Below are positions 11,620 through 20,352 of a stretch of 34,700 bases of DNA, piece by piece (within the stretch, counting starts at the first letter, position 1; every line of letters begins with the position of its first letter). Source of the stretch: a virus. A program made the position numbers and the translations under genes. Where the stretch lies: positions 1-34,700 of IMG/VR virus record IMGVR_UViG_3300047355_000180; one strand, 5' to 3'. The notes below the pieces were generated by a model. The model saw nothing but the letters and a program-made list of their open reading frames with translations, had not been told where the DNA came from and ran no database searches.

Positions 11620-13153
11620 CGTCGGCTAGGCTTTTGCCATTAATATAAAAATACATTGAACGTTTGCCATTAGCATTAATAATTACATCAGCGCAGGCCC
11701 ATGTTGACAGACCGACTTTGTAAGGTTGCTTTAGGGTAGAGACACCTGTCTGCCACGCACCGCCACTAATACCGGGTGAATGGCTGTGGCCTATTACAGT
11801 TTTATACATAGCATTGGCAAATCCCTTGATACTGCCTCTTGAGCCATTAGCGCCTCTATCGCCATGTTGTGATACGTCTATTCCTTTTATGTTCGCACGT
11901 TTGTTTGCATTAACAAATTTATAACAGCCCGGTATATATTTTTGAAAAGCGCACTCCAGTGCTGATTTATTTTTATAGGATATCTCAGCAAGTAACTCTG
12001 AGCCTATCGCTGCGTTATGTGGCTCTTTAAGGTGTCTGCCTTCATTCAAGTAACGCTCAATATGCCTGTCGTGATTGCTGTCTACTATCCAATTCTCTTT
12101 ACCTCCTGTCTGCACTATATGTGCCGCAGTATGCTTTAACTCCCACGCCAAACTATTCATACGCATATTAAAGACTTTTATCTTATCAAGTAATTTATGG
12201 TGATGTGATATAGATACGCCATCAAATACGTCATGGAATACGTGTATTTCTGGTTTAAGTCTACCGCACAAACTAGCTCTAGCTTTCAGTATAACTCTAT
12301 CATGCATAGCCGCGTGGTCATCACCTCTAACGATAGCCGCTGCGTTTTCACCGGGTTGCAGTCCATCTGGTGTCCAATACTGATCTAGAAAGTAAAAACC
12401 TTTACCATCCCAAATTATTTGTGTGTGATAAAACTTATCTCCAACAAGCTTTACATATGTTGCCGCAAACACATGATTGAATTTAGCCTTACCACCAGCT
12501 TTTGTTCGAGTGTACGTTTTACTGGTACAGCTACCTGTAGTTTGTAGCATCTTGGGTAGTTCATCACCCGGTGTTGCTGCTAACCGCAAGTGCAGTGATG
12601 TAGCGCCATAAACAACAGACCTCTGGCCGCTATGTGCTTGCATACCAGATAGCGGATCCATAGCAGTAGCTGTCAGGCGCAATCCAGACACCATGAATGA
12701 CTTGCTTAATATTAGGTCATCAAGCAATGCATAGTTATGTATAGCAACGGGCCACTGATAATCTTTTTTAGCTATCAGTGTGTTGTGTCTGTATTTTAGG
12801 GGAATGATTAACAACTGACTTTTGTGATGCTTACTAAACAGCTCTAGTGTGTCAAAAAACTTTTGGTTTAATGTGCTGTTATTTGTTGCAGATGTTATTA
12901 AAAATGATTTATACTTCTTTGCAGCTTTTATATCTAAGTTACTTGGACACTCTACGTCATTTGTTTTATATTTAGGATTATGTGGCTCAAGCTTTATACC
13001 AAGAATACTTTGTGTATTGCTTTTATGCTGTCGCATCGCGCGTTCTGTATTTGTGCAAATACCAGCCTTTCGCATAGCATCAGCAAGTGATGTGCTGTTA
13101 GGCCAAACTTCTGCAATTTTTCTGGCGCGTTCAATGCTAGTGTATGTTTTCAT
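11603..13153 (-). CDS. T5 A1-like metallophosphoesterase
   Basis: 516 aa from ATG 13153, overlapping the previous TGA (ATGA). The C-terminal half holds the five metallophosphoesterase motifs in the correct order: GDDHA (about 277-281; D-x-H), HDVFDG (about 307-312; D-x-x-D), SNHD (about 359-362; GNH(D/E)), a lone H in SQHGDRG (about 430), and GHSH (about 455-458; GHxH). All metal ligands are present. The N-terminal 50 residues have an HTH-like arrangement (TSLADAMRKAGICTNTERAM). The overall build resembles protein A1 of phage T5, implicated in host DNA destruction and second-step DNA transfer, and A1-like proteins annotated in marine phages. The likely role is a two-metal nuclease or phosphodiesterase; the substrate is inferred. 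It is the last gene of the late unit. Confidence 0.75.
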   Translation of the reverse strand: MKTYTSIERARKIAEVWPNSTSLADAMRKAGICTNTERAMRQHKSNTQSILGIKLEPHNPKYKTNDVECPSNLDIKAAKKYKSFLITSATNNSTLNQKFFDTLELFSKHHKSQLLIIPLKYRHNTLIAKKDYQWPVAIHNYALLDDLILSKSFMVSGLRLTATAMDPLSGMQAHSGQRSVVYGATSLHLRLAATPGDELPKMLQTTGSCTSKTYTRTKAGGKAKFNHVFAATYVKLVGDKFYHTQIIWDGKGFYFLDQYWTPDGLQPGENAAAIVRGDDHAAMHDRVILKARASLCGRLKPEIHVFHDVFDGVSISHHHKLLDKIKVFNMRMNSLAWELKHTAAHIVQTGGKENWIVDSNHDRHIERYLNEGRHLKEPHNAAIGSELLAEISYKNKSALECAFQKYIPGCYKFVNANKRANIKGIDVSQHGDRGANGSRGSIKGFANAMYKTVIGHSHSPGISGGAWQTGVSTLKQPYKVGLSTWACADVIINANGKRSMYFYINGKSLADVMYQA

Positions 13154-13728
13154 CAACTAGTTCTTTTGTAATGCTCATCTTCATAGCTAGTATTTTGACC
13201 CCGGCTACCAAACCACCAGCCAACTACCATTGCAGTCATATTGACTAATGCCAAGTCAAAAGGATTTGCAAGCATCTGGTCAAACGCAGTGCCTATCAAT
13301 GCTACTTGGTCATTTAAGTTAGTTACATCTTGCGTTAGCTTATCTGTAATAGCGTAGTATTCACTTGTGCGTATACTTGTCATTAAAACTAAATACCAAG
13401 TGATGCCGGGGCGCGTTATAGATCGCATAAAGTTTGCAATGTCACCTAACATTGACTTGCCCCATCTAATCTTGCTCAGATTGTTTTCAGCATCTTGCGA
13501 GTTAGTAAACGCAGATATGTTGCCAGCGATTTCTGTTAGTGCAATCTCTTGCTCAGTTTCTTCACGCTTTGCTTTCATTGACATTTCAGTCAGTGCTAAC
13601 TCTTGCTCAAACTCCACCCGCATACGCTCTGTTTCATGTTTAAACATATTGCGCTCATGCTTACGCTGCAAGAACGCGCCAAAGATACCAACGCCTGTTG
13701 ATAGAATAGGGGATAAAATATCAATCAT
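13153..13728 (-). CDS. Multi-span membrane protein, holin-like
   Basis: 191 aa from ATG 13728 (MIDILSPILSTGVGIFG), preferred to the upstream non-ATG start. Hydrophobic segments: residues about 3-20, 110-125 (GITWYLVLMTS) and 155-175 (LALVNMTAMVVGWWFG). Between the first two is a charged coiled coil with a repeated pattern (EQELALTEMSMKAKREETEQEIALTEIAGN broadly, residues 41-70). The RP-x-TW-Y-L-V-L part recalls three-span holins associated with gene transfer agents and some phages. Its position after the endolysin supports a lysis role, but a virion membrane protein is possible. The start overlaps the endolysin stop. Confidence 0.6.
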   Translation of the reverse strand: MIDILSPILSTGVGIFGAFLQRKHERNMFKHETERMRVEFEQELALTEMSMKAKREETEQEIALTEIAGNISAFTNSQDAENNLSKIRWGKSMLGDIANFMRSITRPGITWYLVLMTSIRTSEYYAITDKLTQDVTNLNDQVALIGTAFDQMLANPFDLALVNMTAMVVGWWFGSRGQNTSYEDEHYKRTS

Positions 13729-14128
13729 CTGACCAAAACTCCAATGACTTATCACCACCAAACCAATGTCGGCGGCGACCTGTATCTATGTGTAAAAACG
13801 TCTGATAATAACCAAAGCCTGTAAACCCGGCAGACTTACACATAAAATTTAATTCTTCTTTGTTGTGATTACGCAAAGATATATCTACAGCAAGTTTTCT
13901 ATGCTTGCTCATTGGCACACCGCCTACAGCTAAATTATGCCTAAAACATCTATGTGCAGAGTTTATGTGCAACGGCTTTTCTATCTTTGTGCGTACCCAT
14001 TGAAGTTTGTCTAAAAACTCTGGGTCATGATAGTATTGACCGCAATGTCTGCATGATAGCTCTTTGGCACTAAAGTTAGGCCATCGGTCACTATCCCAAT
14101 CGACTTTTATGTAATGTTTAGTTTTCAT
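13721..14128 (-). CDS. Endolysin, peptidase M15 (D-Ala-D-Ala type)
   Basis: 135 aa from ATG 14128 (MKTKHYIKVD). I rejected the longer upstream frame because it would lie over the previous gene. The M15A layout is complete: FSAKELSCRHCG (19-30), HINSAHRCFRHNLAVGG (54-70), SKHRKLAVDI (74-83; zinc ligands H76 and D82), and FGYYQTFLHIDTG (105-117; H113, with D115 beside it), ending RRRHWFG. It cleaves the peptide part of peptidoglycan to release virions. No signal peptide, so export through a holin is expected. It lies between two small membrane-protein genes, with start and stop overlaps on both sides. Confidence 0.88.
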   Translation of the reverse strand: MKTKHYIKVDWDSDRWPNFSAKELSCRHCGQYYHDPEFLDKLQWVRTKIEKPLHINSAHRCFRHNLAVGGVPMSKHRKLAVDISLRNHNKEELNFMCKSAGFTGFGYYQTFLHIDTGRRRHWFGGDKSLEFWSDD

Positions 14129-14417
14129 TCTTAATAATGAGTGCAGTGAGGTCTTTATGGTTTTGCCGCATTTCAACGCCCAAACTCTCAATGCTGCGCT
14201 CAACTCTTTTAACAGATTCACGTACATCATCTTTCCTTGCGAAGTTTTCATTCATATCATCTTTTAAGTCATCTATACGACTATGCGTTTTAGAATTGTC
14301 ATTGCTTATCTTAGCTGAGACCTGTCTATCTCTGGCAATAACACCGCCAACAAACGTTACTAATAATGCACAAAAAGTTAATAATGTCTTAACATCTACG
14401 TTTGCCGGGTTTTCCAT
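14118..14417 (-). CDS. Single-span coiled-coil protein, likely lysis accessory
   Basis: 99 aa. Residues about 10-27 (LLTFCALLVTFVGGVIA) form one membrane helix; residues 30-95 are charged, heptad-like and hydrophilic (DDLKDDMNENFARKDDVRES, VKRVERSIESLGVEMRQNH). The build of one N-terminal span plus a long coiled coil is shared by some holins and spanin-like proteins and by hemolysin XhlA-type proteins. It overlaps the endolysin gene by 11 bases. Lysis function is inferred from position and topology. Confidence 0.65.
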   Translation of the reverse strand: MENPANVDVKTLLTFCALLVTFVGGVIARDRQVSAKISNDNSKTHSRIDDLKDDMNENFARKDDVRESVKRVERSIESLGVEMRQNHKDLTALIIKNEN

Positions 14418-14421
14418 GATC

Positions 14422-17400
14422 TTAACTTTCTAGCGCTGTAAGGCGTGTTTCTAGTGCTTCAATCTTAGCAATAGCGTCTTGTAGTGCAGATGTTAGCAAT
14501 GGCACAATCTTACTTTGATCAATGCCTTGGTAATCTGGAACCTGTTCAGTTTCAGTTACAGCTGGTATCTCAGAAGTTAGCTCATTACCTTCTTCATCAT
14601 ACGTTGCTTCAATTAAGGGAGTAATAATATTTACTTTATCACGCATTGCATCTTTTTGACCAACAATCGCTTCTGGCACTACCTCTTGCGCTTCATGTGC
14701 TATGAAGCCATCTACCCTAGTTCCATCAGTAATCCATTCAAAGTTTACTGGTTTTAGTGCTTTTACTCTGTCAATACTACCTTGCATAGGCTGTATATCA
14801 GTCTTGAGCCTATAGTCTGAGCTAGTAGAATAAATTGTATTAGTACCCAGTGTGTTAATCTTGCCTACTTGTCCATTGCTATTTTCAAAGCTATGATGTG
14901 TACGCAAGCTAGTAGTTCCTGCTGAAACTGATACAATAGCAGGTGTGCTACTATTTATTACAGGCACTTCAAATGCACCATTGTTAGAGCTTGGATTAGC
15001 ACCAGATATATTAAGCTGTCCTGTCATTACAACTTGACTTAAACCTATTGAGATTTGTTGAGTAGATGATTGGCTTCGCTGTAATAATAAATCACCACCA
15101 TAGCTTGATACAACTCTATTACCTGCTACTACTAAATTTTGATTAAAGTAATATCTAGTCCTGTCAGTGCTAAAGTGACAATAACTTGTATTCTGTGGCC
15201 CAATCTCAACAAAACCACTATTGGAAGTAATTCTTACCCCATTACCGCTCCCTTCACTAATCTTAGTGTTAGTATCCGCAATGTTTATGTGTCCACTGAC
15301 TTTTATATTACCAACTACGTCCAATTTCTCGGCAGGAGATGTAACTCCTATACCCACGTTACCTAAATAATCAACACGCATACGTTCATTTAATCCAGTA
15401 GGTGTTGTTCCGCCTGTAGTCGCATTATTTGTATAAATAACAAATGCGCCTTCACCTTCTTTTTCTTGTGAGCTGGCGTCACTGTTAGGCCCTACTTCAG
15501 CACCTATACGTACTTGTGGAACCTCATTTGCATTACTGTCGTAGAGTGCAAAGTCTATAAATGTTTTTTGTTGTGATAAGTCACCATTTACATCGTTATC
15601 TAATCTTAGTAATGTAGAGCCTGTTGTACTACCTGACGTATTTGTAACGTCTTTAATATGGATCTTAGCAGTCGGGGCTAATGTACCCACGCCCACGTTA
15701 CCGCCCTCTGGATTAAGCAACAAGTCATAAGTTGCTGTACCTAAGTTTGATACAAAGCCTGCTTGTATATAGCTTTTAAATCCAGATGTACTTAATGTAC
15801 CAAATAACATACCATTACCGCCAGTACCTTCAACACACAGGTTAGAGTTAGCTTCAGTTACAGTTGAGTTAGATGAACCTAGTATTGCCATTTTAGCAAC
15901 TGGTGACGTGTGTCCCACGCCAAAATTACCATTACCTAATAGCGTTGTCTTAATACTGTTATTCGTAATAGTGTAGATTGGAATGTTATCGTATGTACCC
16001 CACTGATAGTTAGTAGCATTACCTGTTTCTAATCTGTGATAGAACGTACTGTTATCATAAGCATATATAGCTAGCTTCTGTCCTGCTGAACCTGCTTCCC
16101 ATTGTCGTGTATCAGCTGTACCTTCAACAAACATTTTATCAGCAACAACTGTACCTGTTACTTCTACACCAGTGCTTTTAGCAACTAAAACATTGTCTTG
16201 CGAACCAACATTAACAACAAATTTAGGGTCTGAACCTGTTTCGTCTTTATCAACGTGCATAAATAAGTTACCAACACCACTATTACCATCAATAGAATGA
16301 GTTACACTCGTAGAAGTATCGGTAAGAAATATCTCTGGGTCTGTGGATGCTACAGTAATCTTACCTGTTACATCTATACCATCTGAATCAATCCTGAGCT
16401 TTTCTACATTTGATGCGTTTCTAAAGCGCATATTGTTATCAAAAGTTAAGTAAGAAGCCGAACCACTTTGTGTAATATCTAGTGTATTACTACCATCAGA
16501 ATCAACTAAACGAATAGTTGGTGATGTGCTTTCAATATGAAGCTCATGTGCAGGGCTTGTAGTACCTATGCCTACACCCGTACTATTAATACGCATACGT
16601 TCTGTACTAGCATCCGTATAAAATATATGTGCATCTGCACGCCCATCAGTATCTGACGTTTGTATTGAATACCAATTAGCGGCAAAGCCACCCGCACTTG
16701 TTCTACCTTGTATAGTAAAGTTAGCACTGTTGTCCCACTGTAATGTAGCCATCTCACCTGTATCAGCTAATGTGGTATTAGAGATATCTATTCTACGTGT
16801 GTTAGAACCTTTAACTTTTAGTTCCCTAAATAATGCACCGCCTGTAGAATCTATATTAGCTACTTCGCCACCACTATTTTCAAACTTAATAAAGTCATTA
16901 GTAGTTGTACCACCGCCATTTCTTAAGAATGTCATAGTAGGGCATAGTGAGCTATCTTCGTCATTAATAACGATTGAGCCTGTACCACCACCTGTAAAGG
17001 TTGCGTCACCTTCTATGGTTAATCCGTCACCTACAACATTACCTGTTACATCTATACCTGAAGCGGACGTTTCAAGTTTCTTGTTACCATTATAATACGC
17101 GGAAACAGAACCATCTTTGGTTGCAACAACCATATTTTCTGTACCACCCAACAAACTAATATTACCGCCTGTGGTTTCTAGTTTTAAGTTACCTGTGCCA
17201 CTGTCCTTTATATATGAATGACTAGCGTCGTGATAGATTTGTAAGTCTGAGCTAGTTCCATACTTAGCTTTAACACTGTCGTTAAACAGTATATCGCCTG
17301 TCATAGTGCCACCAGCTTTAGGTAGCGCAGCATCAGCAGTAGTACCCTGTGCGGCAGTAGCATAATCAGATGAATCAAATGCTTTAACTTGTGCTAAGTT

Positions 17401-18387
17401 AGTAACCTCAGAATCCATCAAGGCTCCTGCGGCTGTTACGTTAGCAGTATCTGTTATGTTAGCACCTGCTTCTATGCCATCAAGTTTAGTACCATCAGCA
17501 GCTACGTCGCGGCCATCTACTGTGCCTGATAGGGTTACGCTCCCAGTAAAGTTTAAGTTACCTGTGCCTGTAATATCGTGGCTGTTTAAGTCTAAATTGC
17601 CGCCAAGTTGTGGTGTAGTGTCGTCTACAACGTGTGCTATGCCGCTAGTGCCGCCTGTTGCAGATATAGTACCATCAGCCGCTATAGTTACATTTGTACC
17701 AGCGGTTAGCGACGCAACAACATTTGTTGTATCTGTAACATCAGCCGCTGTTTCTATTCCGTCTAATTTTGTGTGATCAGCATCTGTAAATGCGTTTGTG
17801 TTGCTGTTGCTTTCGTATGCGGTTTTAATCTGTGTTGCTGTCTGGTCTGCTGTTGCACCCGGCTCTATACCGCTAAGTTTGCTTACATCAGCGTCAGCAA
17901 AATTGTTTGTGTTTGCATTACTCTCATACGCAGTTTTAATTTGCGCTGCTGTCTGATCTGCTGTTGCTCCAGATTCAATGCCGTCAAGTTTTGTGCCATC
18001 TGCTGATACATCACGCCCATCAATAGTACCTGTTATTGCAATATTGCCTGTGCCTGTAATATTGCGATTATTCAAATCAAGATTACCGCCAAGCTGTGGT
18101 GATAAATCTTGCACAAGTGCAGTAATACCAGATGTGTTAGTTGCATTAGCCCATACAGTGCCATTGTAGACAAGTATTTGACCGCTAATAGCATTGTTAA
18201 CTTGCACGTCTGTGATGTTGCTAAGTATATGATTGTGACCATTATCTACAACTGTTACGGCAATGTCTATATCGCCTGTTGTATAATCTAACGTACCACT
18301 ACCTGTTGCTTCTCCAGTAAGGTTTGTTGTTAGATTTGTAGGTATGGGTACGGGTGAACCACCAGCACTATCTTCAGCTATTGGCAT
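14422..18387 (-). CDS. Long tail fibre with S74 autocleaving chaperone
   Basis: 1321 aa. GGAGAG lies just before the ATG. The N-terminal 350 residues are built from repeated modules: about 37 aa beginning KL(D/S)GIE.GATADQTA and continuing to TNxFxDAD, twice in tandem, and copies of LGGNLDLN...GTGN and GT(I/V)DGRDV(S/A)ADGTKL. The middle 800 residues contain many beta-strand repeats with NVG(I/V)GTxxP and ERMR(I/V)xxxGxVGIG motifs, typical of trimeric fibres. The last 133 residues are a peptidase_S74 chaperone: SSDYRLKTDI (from about 1189; cleavage next to S, with D as partner), FIAHEAQEV, and a terminal coiled coil. It folds the trimer and cuts itself off. Receptor binding is expected but the receptor is unknown. 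Confidence 0.88.
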   Translation of the reverse strand: MPIAEDSAGGSPVPIPTNLTTNLTGEATGSGTLDYTTGDIDIAVTVVDNGHNHILSNITDVQVNNAISGQILVYNGTVWANATNTSGITALVQDLSPQLGGNLDLNNRNITGTGNIAITGTIDGRDVSADGTKLDGIESGATADQTAAQIKTAYESNANTNNFADADVSKLSGIEPGATADQTATQIKTAYESNSNTNAFTDADHTKLDGIETAADVTDTTNVVASLTAGTNVTIAADGTISATGGTSGIAHVVDDTTPQLGGNLDLNSHDITGTGNLNFTGSVTLSGTVDGRDVAADGTKLDGIEAGANITDTANVTAAGALMDSEVTNLAQVKAFDSSDYATAAQGTTADAALPKAGGTMTGDILFNDSVKAKYGTSSDLQIYHDASHSYIKDSGTGNLKLETTGGNISLLGGTENMVVATKDGSVSAYYNGNKKLETSASGIDVTGNVVGDGLTIEGDATFTGGGTGSIVINDEDSSLCPTMTFLRNGGGTTTNDFIKFENSGGEVANIDSTGGALFRELKVKGSNTRRIDISNTTLADTGEMATLQWDNSANFTIQGRTSAGGFAANWYSIQTSDTDGRADAHIFYTDASTERMRINSTGVGIGTTSPAHELHIESTSPTIRLVDSDGSNTLDITQSGSASYLTFDNNMRFRNASNVEKLRIDSDGIDVTGKITVASTDPEIFLTDTSTSVTHSIDGNSGVGNLFMHVDKDETGSDPKFVVNVGSQDNVLVAKSTGVEVTGTVVADKMFVEGTADTRQWEAGSAGQKLAIYAYDNSTFYHRLETGNATNYQWGTYDNIPIYTITNNSIKTTLLGNGNFGVGHTSPVAKMAILGSSNSTVTEANSNLCVEGTGGNGMLFGTLSTSGFKSYIQAGFVSNLGTATYDLLLNPEGGNVGVGTLAPTAKIHIKDVTNTSGSTTGSTLLRLDNDVNGDLSQQKTFIDFALYDSNANEVPQVRIGAEVGPNSDASSQEKEGEGAFVIYTNNATTGGTTPTGLNERMRVDYLGNVGIGVTSPAEKLDVVGNIKVSGHINIADTNTKISEGSGNGVRITSNSGFVEIGPQNTSYCHFSTDRTRYYFNQNLVVAGNRVVSSYGGDLLLQRSQSSTQQISIGLSQVVMTGQLNISGANPSSNNGAFEVPVINSSTPAIVSVSAGTTSLRTHHSFENSNGQVGKINTLGTNTIYSTSSDYRLKTDIQPMQGSIDRVKALKPVNFEWITDGTRVDGFIAHEAQEVVPEAIVGQKDAMRDKVNIITPLIEATYDEEGNELTSEIPAVTETEQVPDYQGIDQSKIVPLLTSALQDAIAKIEALETRLTALES

Positions 18388-18398
18388 TTAACTCTCCA

Positions 18399-18680
18399 TT
18401 ACCATTTTACGCGGTCAGCCCAATAAGCTGCGCTTGATTTACCTTTTGCTATGTTCTTGCGATGTCTCGCTTTAAAACTAGCTCTCTTTTTCTTCATACG
18501 TTGGCTCTCACCAGACTTAGGCTTTCCTGCTGTACTAGCACCTTGCTGTCCAAAGCGTATGATCTTCTCTTTGCCGTCATAACATGATTTTACAACGTGC
18601 GACTTTGTTTTATGCCCCGGTGTACGTTTGGGTTTGTTGCACTTCATATTAGCTTTAAGTATGGGTTTGCGGCTAATCAT
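18399..18680 (-). CDS. Small basic conserved phage protein
   Basis: 93 aa, highly basic. It runs from MISRKPILKANMKCNKPKRT to SAAYWADRVKW. An in-frame ATG at residue 12 (MKCNKPKRTP) is another possible start. The segments HKVV-like KSHVVKSCYDGKEKIIRFG and SFKARHRKNIAKGKSSAAYW are conserved in a small protein family of marine and other podoviruses whose role is not established. Composition suggests nucleic-acid contact, perhaps a virion protein packed with DNA. The start overlaps the 557-aa gene's stop by four bases. Confidence 0.7.
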   Translation of the reverse strand: MISRKPILKANMKCNKPKRTPGHKTKSHVVKSCYDGKEKIIRFGQQGASTAGKPKSGESQRMKKKRASFKARHRKNIAKGKSSAAYWADRVKW

Positions 18681-20350
18681 TTTTTGTAAGCATCTGGCGT
18701 TGTTTTTAATGTGAGTGCCTGACCTACTTTAGCGCCTAATACTCTACTAGCATTATTAATTATATTTTTCTCTTTTTGCGTTAATACTCTAGCTTTACCT
18801 TCTAATTGTAATAAATTAATTATTTTACGTGCATCAGCTTTTGCTTGTTTATTTACAACAAATTTTACAGCTTCAGCGCCACCTAATAAAGTTGCAGCCA
18901 ATCCAGCTTTACCAGAAACTGCACCAGCTAATAATGATAACGCACCAATTGGCCCCATTGCCGCTGTTTGATTAGTTATTGCCAAATCTGCAACCATATC
19001 AGCCATTCCATTTTTAGAGTCTACTATATCTGATACTTCATTTGCAATTACTTGCTGTTGTTTATCTTTGTCAGGTCTAGCTCCGCGTGTATTTTTTGTT
19101 TTTTGCATAGCCATATTAGCTTGTTGTACATCTCTTAGTGCAGATTTTACTTCACTTCGTTTACCCATTGTTCCAGCAATTGGATTACCAAATTCATCGT
19201 AATTATTTGGCCTACCTACAAGTCTTTCCAATGGTTCAATTTGTGCAAATTGTGCATTTTTCTTATTTCCTAAAATAAATCGTGATTGTGAAAAACGTGC
19301 CGCAGGATTACTATATTTTAATATATTTTTATTTAAATTGTTATTAATTTGTCTAAGCACTTCCCTTTCATTTTCATTAAATTTACCAAAATTACTATTT
19401 ACTTTTATTTGCTCATTAAATAAATCATTAGTTGTAAATTCTTTTTTTGACACTGTTGTGTTTGGTATTACAGGTTCATTTTTTGGTATTGTACTGTATG
19501 GTTTTAATCCCATTGCTTTAAATTCAGCTTGTACATTATTTTCAGGTAATATATTGTTTGTTGGTTGCTTAATTGGTTTAATTTGTTCGCGTAATTTGCT
19601 AAAATATACGCCTACTTTACTGCCATCAGGCAATTGCGCTAGTCTATTTGTATCTACTCCATCTAATGCAAATCCAATTACATCATCTTCTATCGGTGCA
19701 CTTTTAGCTTGTGCTTCTTTATAATAATCATCTCTTTTTTTAATTATATCTACTGTGTTTACTTCGTTTTCTTTACGCAATTTAGTGTTTTTACTAGCAA
19801 TTCCAATATTTGCAGCTTTGTTAAGTCCATATTGTGCAAGCCCACCTGTCAAACCACCTGTTGCAGCAGCTTGTGCTGTTAATACTGGATTAAAATCTGT
19901 GTCAACACCAGTAGCTATCCCACTGTAAACAGCACTATCTAAAGCAGCGCCTTTACCTGTATTAGCTGCTTTTGTTAATTGGTTGCTTTTTGCTAGTTTT
20001 GGCGTTATCATACCGCCAGAATTTGCTGCTAGTTTGCGTCTTTTAAGCAATTGTGATGGCAACATACCAGCTTTCATGACTTTGCCAAAACCAAGTGCAG
20101 AGCCGCCAATATTTGAAGCAAGTGCTCTTTTATTTGCTTGTTCATATACTTGTTTATTGCGCTGTCTTAACAGTTTTTTTGCATTTTCGTACGATATATT
20201 ATTTTTACTTGCTAAAAAACGTGCCGCTATAGGGTCTGATATATTTGCCGTAGCACCACGTACTGCTTGATATGCAATCAATTGATTTAATAATGTCTCA
20301 CTTAAATCTGGCATTGGTGCATTACGTTTTGTATTTATATTGTAACCCAT
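18677..20350 (-). CDS. Putative internal virion/ejection protein
   Basis: 557 aa. The N-terminal 160 residues are alanine-rich and helical, with many basic residues (ENAKKLLRQRNKQVYEQANK). An alanine/glycine-rich part (ALDSAVYSGIATGV, QAAATGGLTGGLAQYG) resembles membrane-active segments of ejection proteins. Another such segment lies at 465-500 (GPIGALSLLAGAVSGKAGLA). The middle is low-complexity and rich in N, K and Q. No enzyme motif. It follows the transglycosylase gene by two bases, and podoviruses usually encode their ejected proteins as such a series, so ejection is the likely role. Confidence 0.6.
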   Translation of the reverse strand: MGYNINTKRNAPMPDLSETLLNQLIAYQAVRGATANISDPIAARFLASKNNISYENAKKLLRQRNKQVYEQANKRALASNIGGSALGFGKVMKAGMLPSQLLKRRKLAANSGGMITPKLAKSNQLTKAANTGKGAALDSAVYSGIATGVDTDFNPVLTAQAAATGGLTGGLAQYGLNKAANIGIASKNTKLRKENEVNTVDIIKKRDDYYKEAQAKSAPIEDDVIGFALDGVDTNRLAQLPDGSKVGVYFSKLREQIKPIKQPTNNILPENNVQAEFKAMGLKPYSTIPKNEPVIPNTTVSKKEFTTNDLFNEQIKVNSNFGKFNENEREVLRQINNNLNKNILKYSNPAARFSQSRFILGNKKNAQFAQIEPLERLVGRPNNYDEFGNPIAGTMGKRSEVKSALRDVQQANMAMQKTKNTRGARPDKDKQQQVIANEVSDIVDSKNGMADMVADLAITNQTAAMGPIGALSLLAGAVSGKAGLAATLLGGAEAVKFVVNKQAKADARKIINLLQLEGKARVLTQKEKNIINNASRVLGAKVGQALTLKTTPDAYKK

Positions 20351-20352
20351 TA

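Noticed and set aside
13721-14251. Longer start for the endolysin adding 41 residues
   Set aside because: The extension lies over the coiled-coil gene and does not resemble a signal peptide; M15 similarity begins shortly after ATG 14128.
14422-18387. Several + strand ORFs of 60-121 codons opposite the tail fibre gene
   Set aside because: They are rich in V, S, P and C, lack ribosome binding sites, and arise from the repetitive composition of the fibre gene on the other strand.
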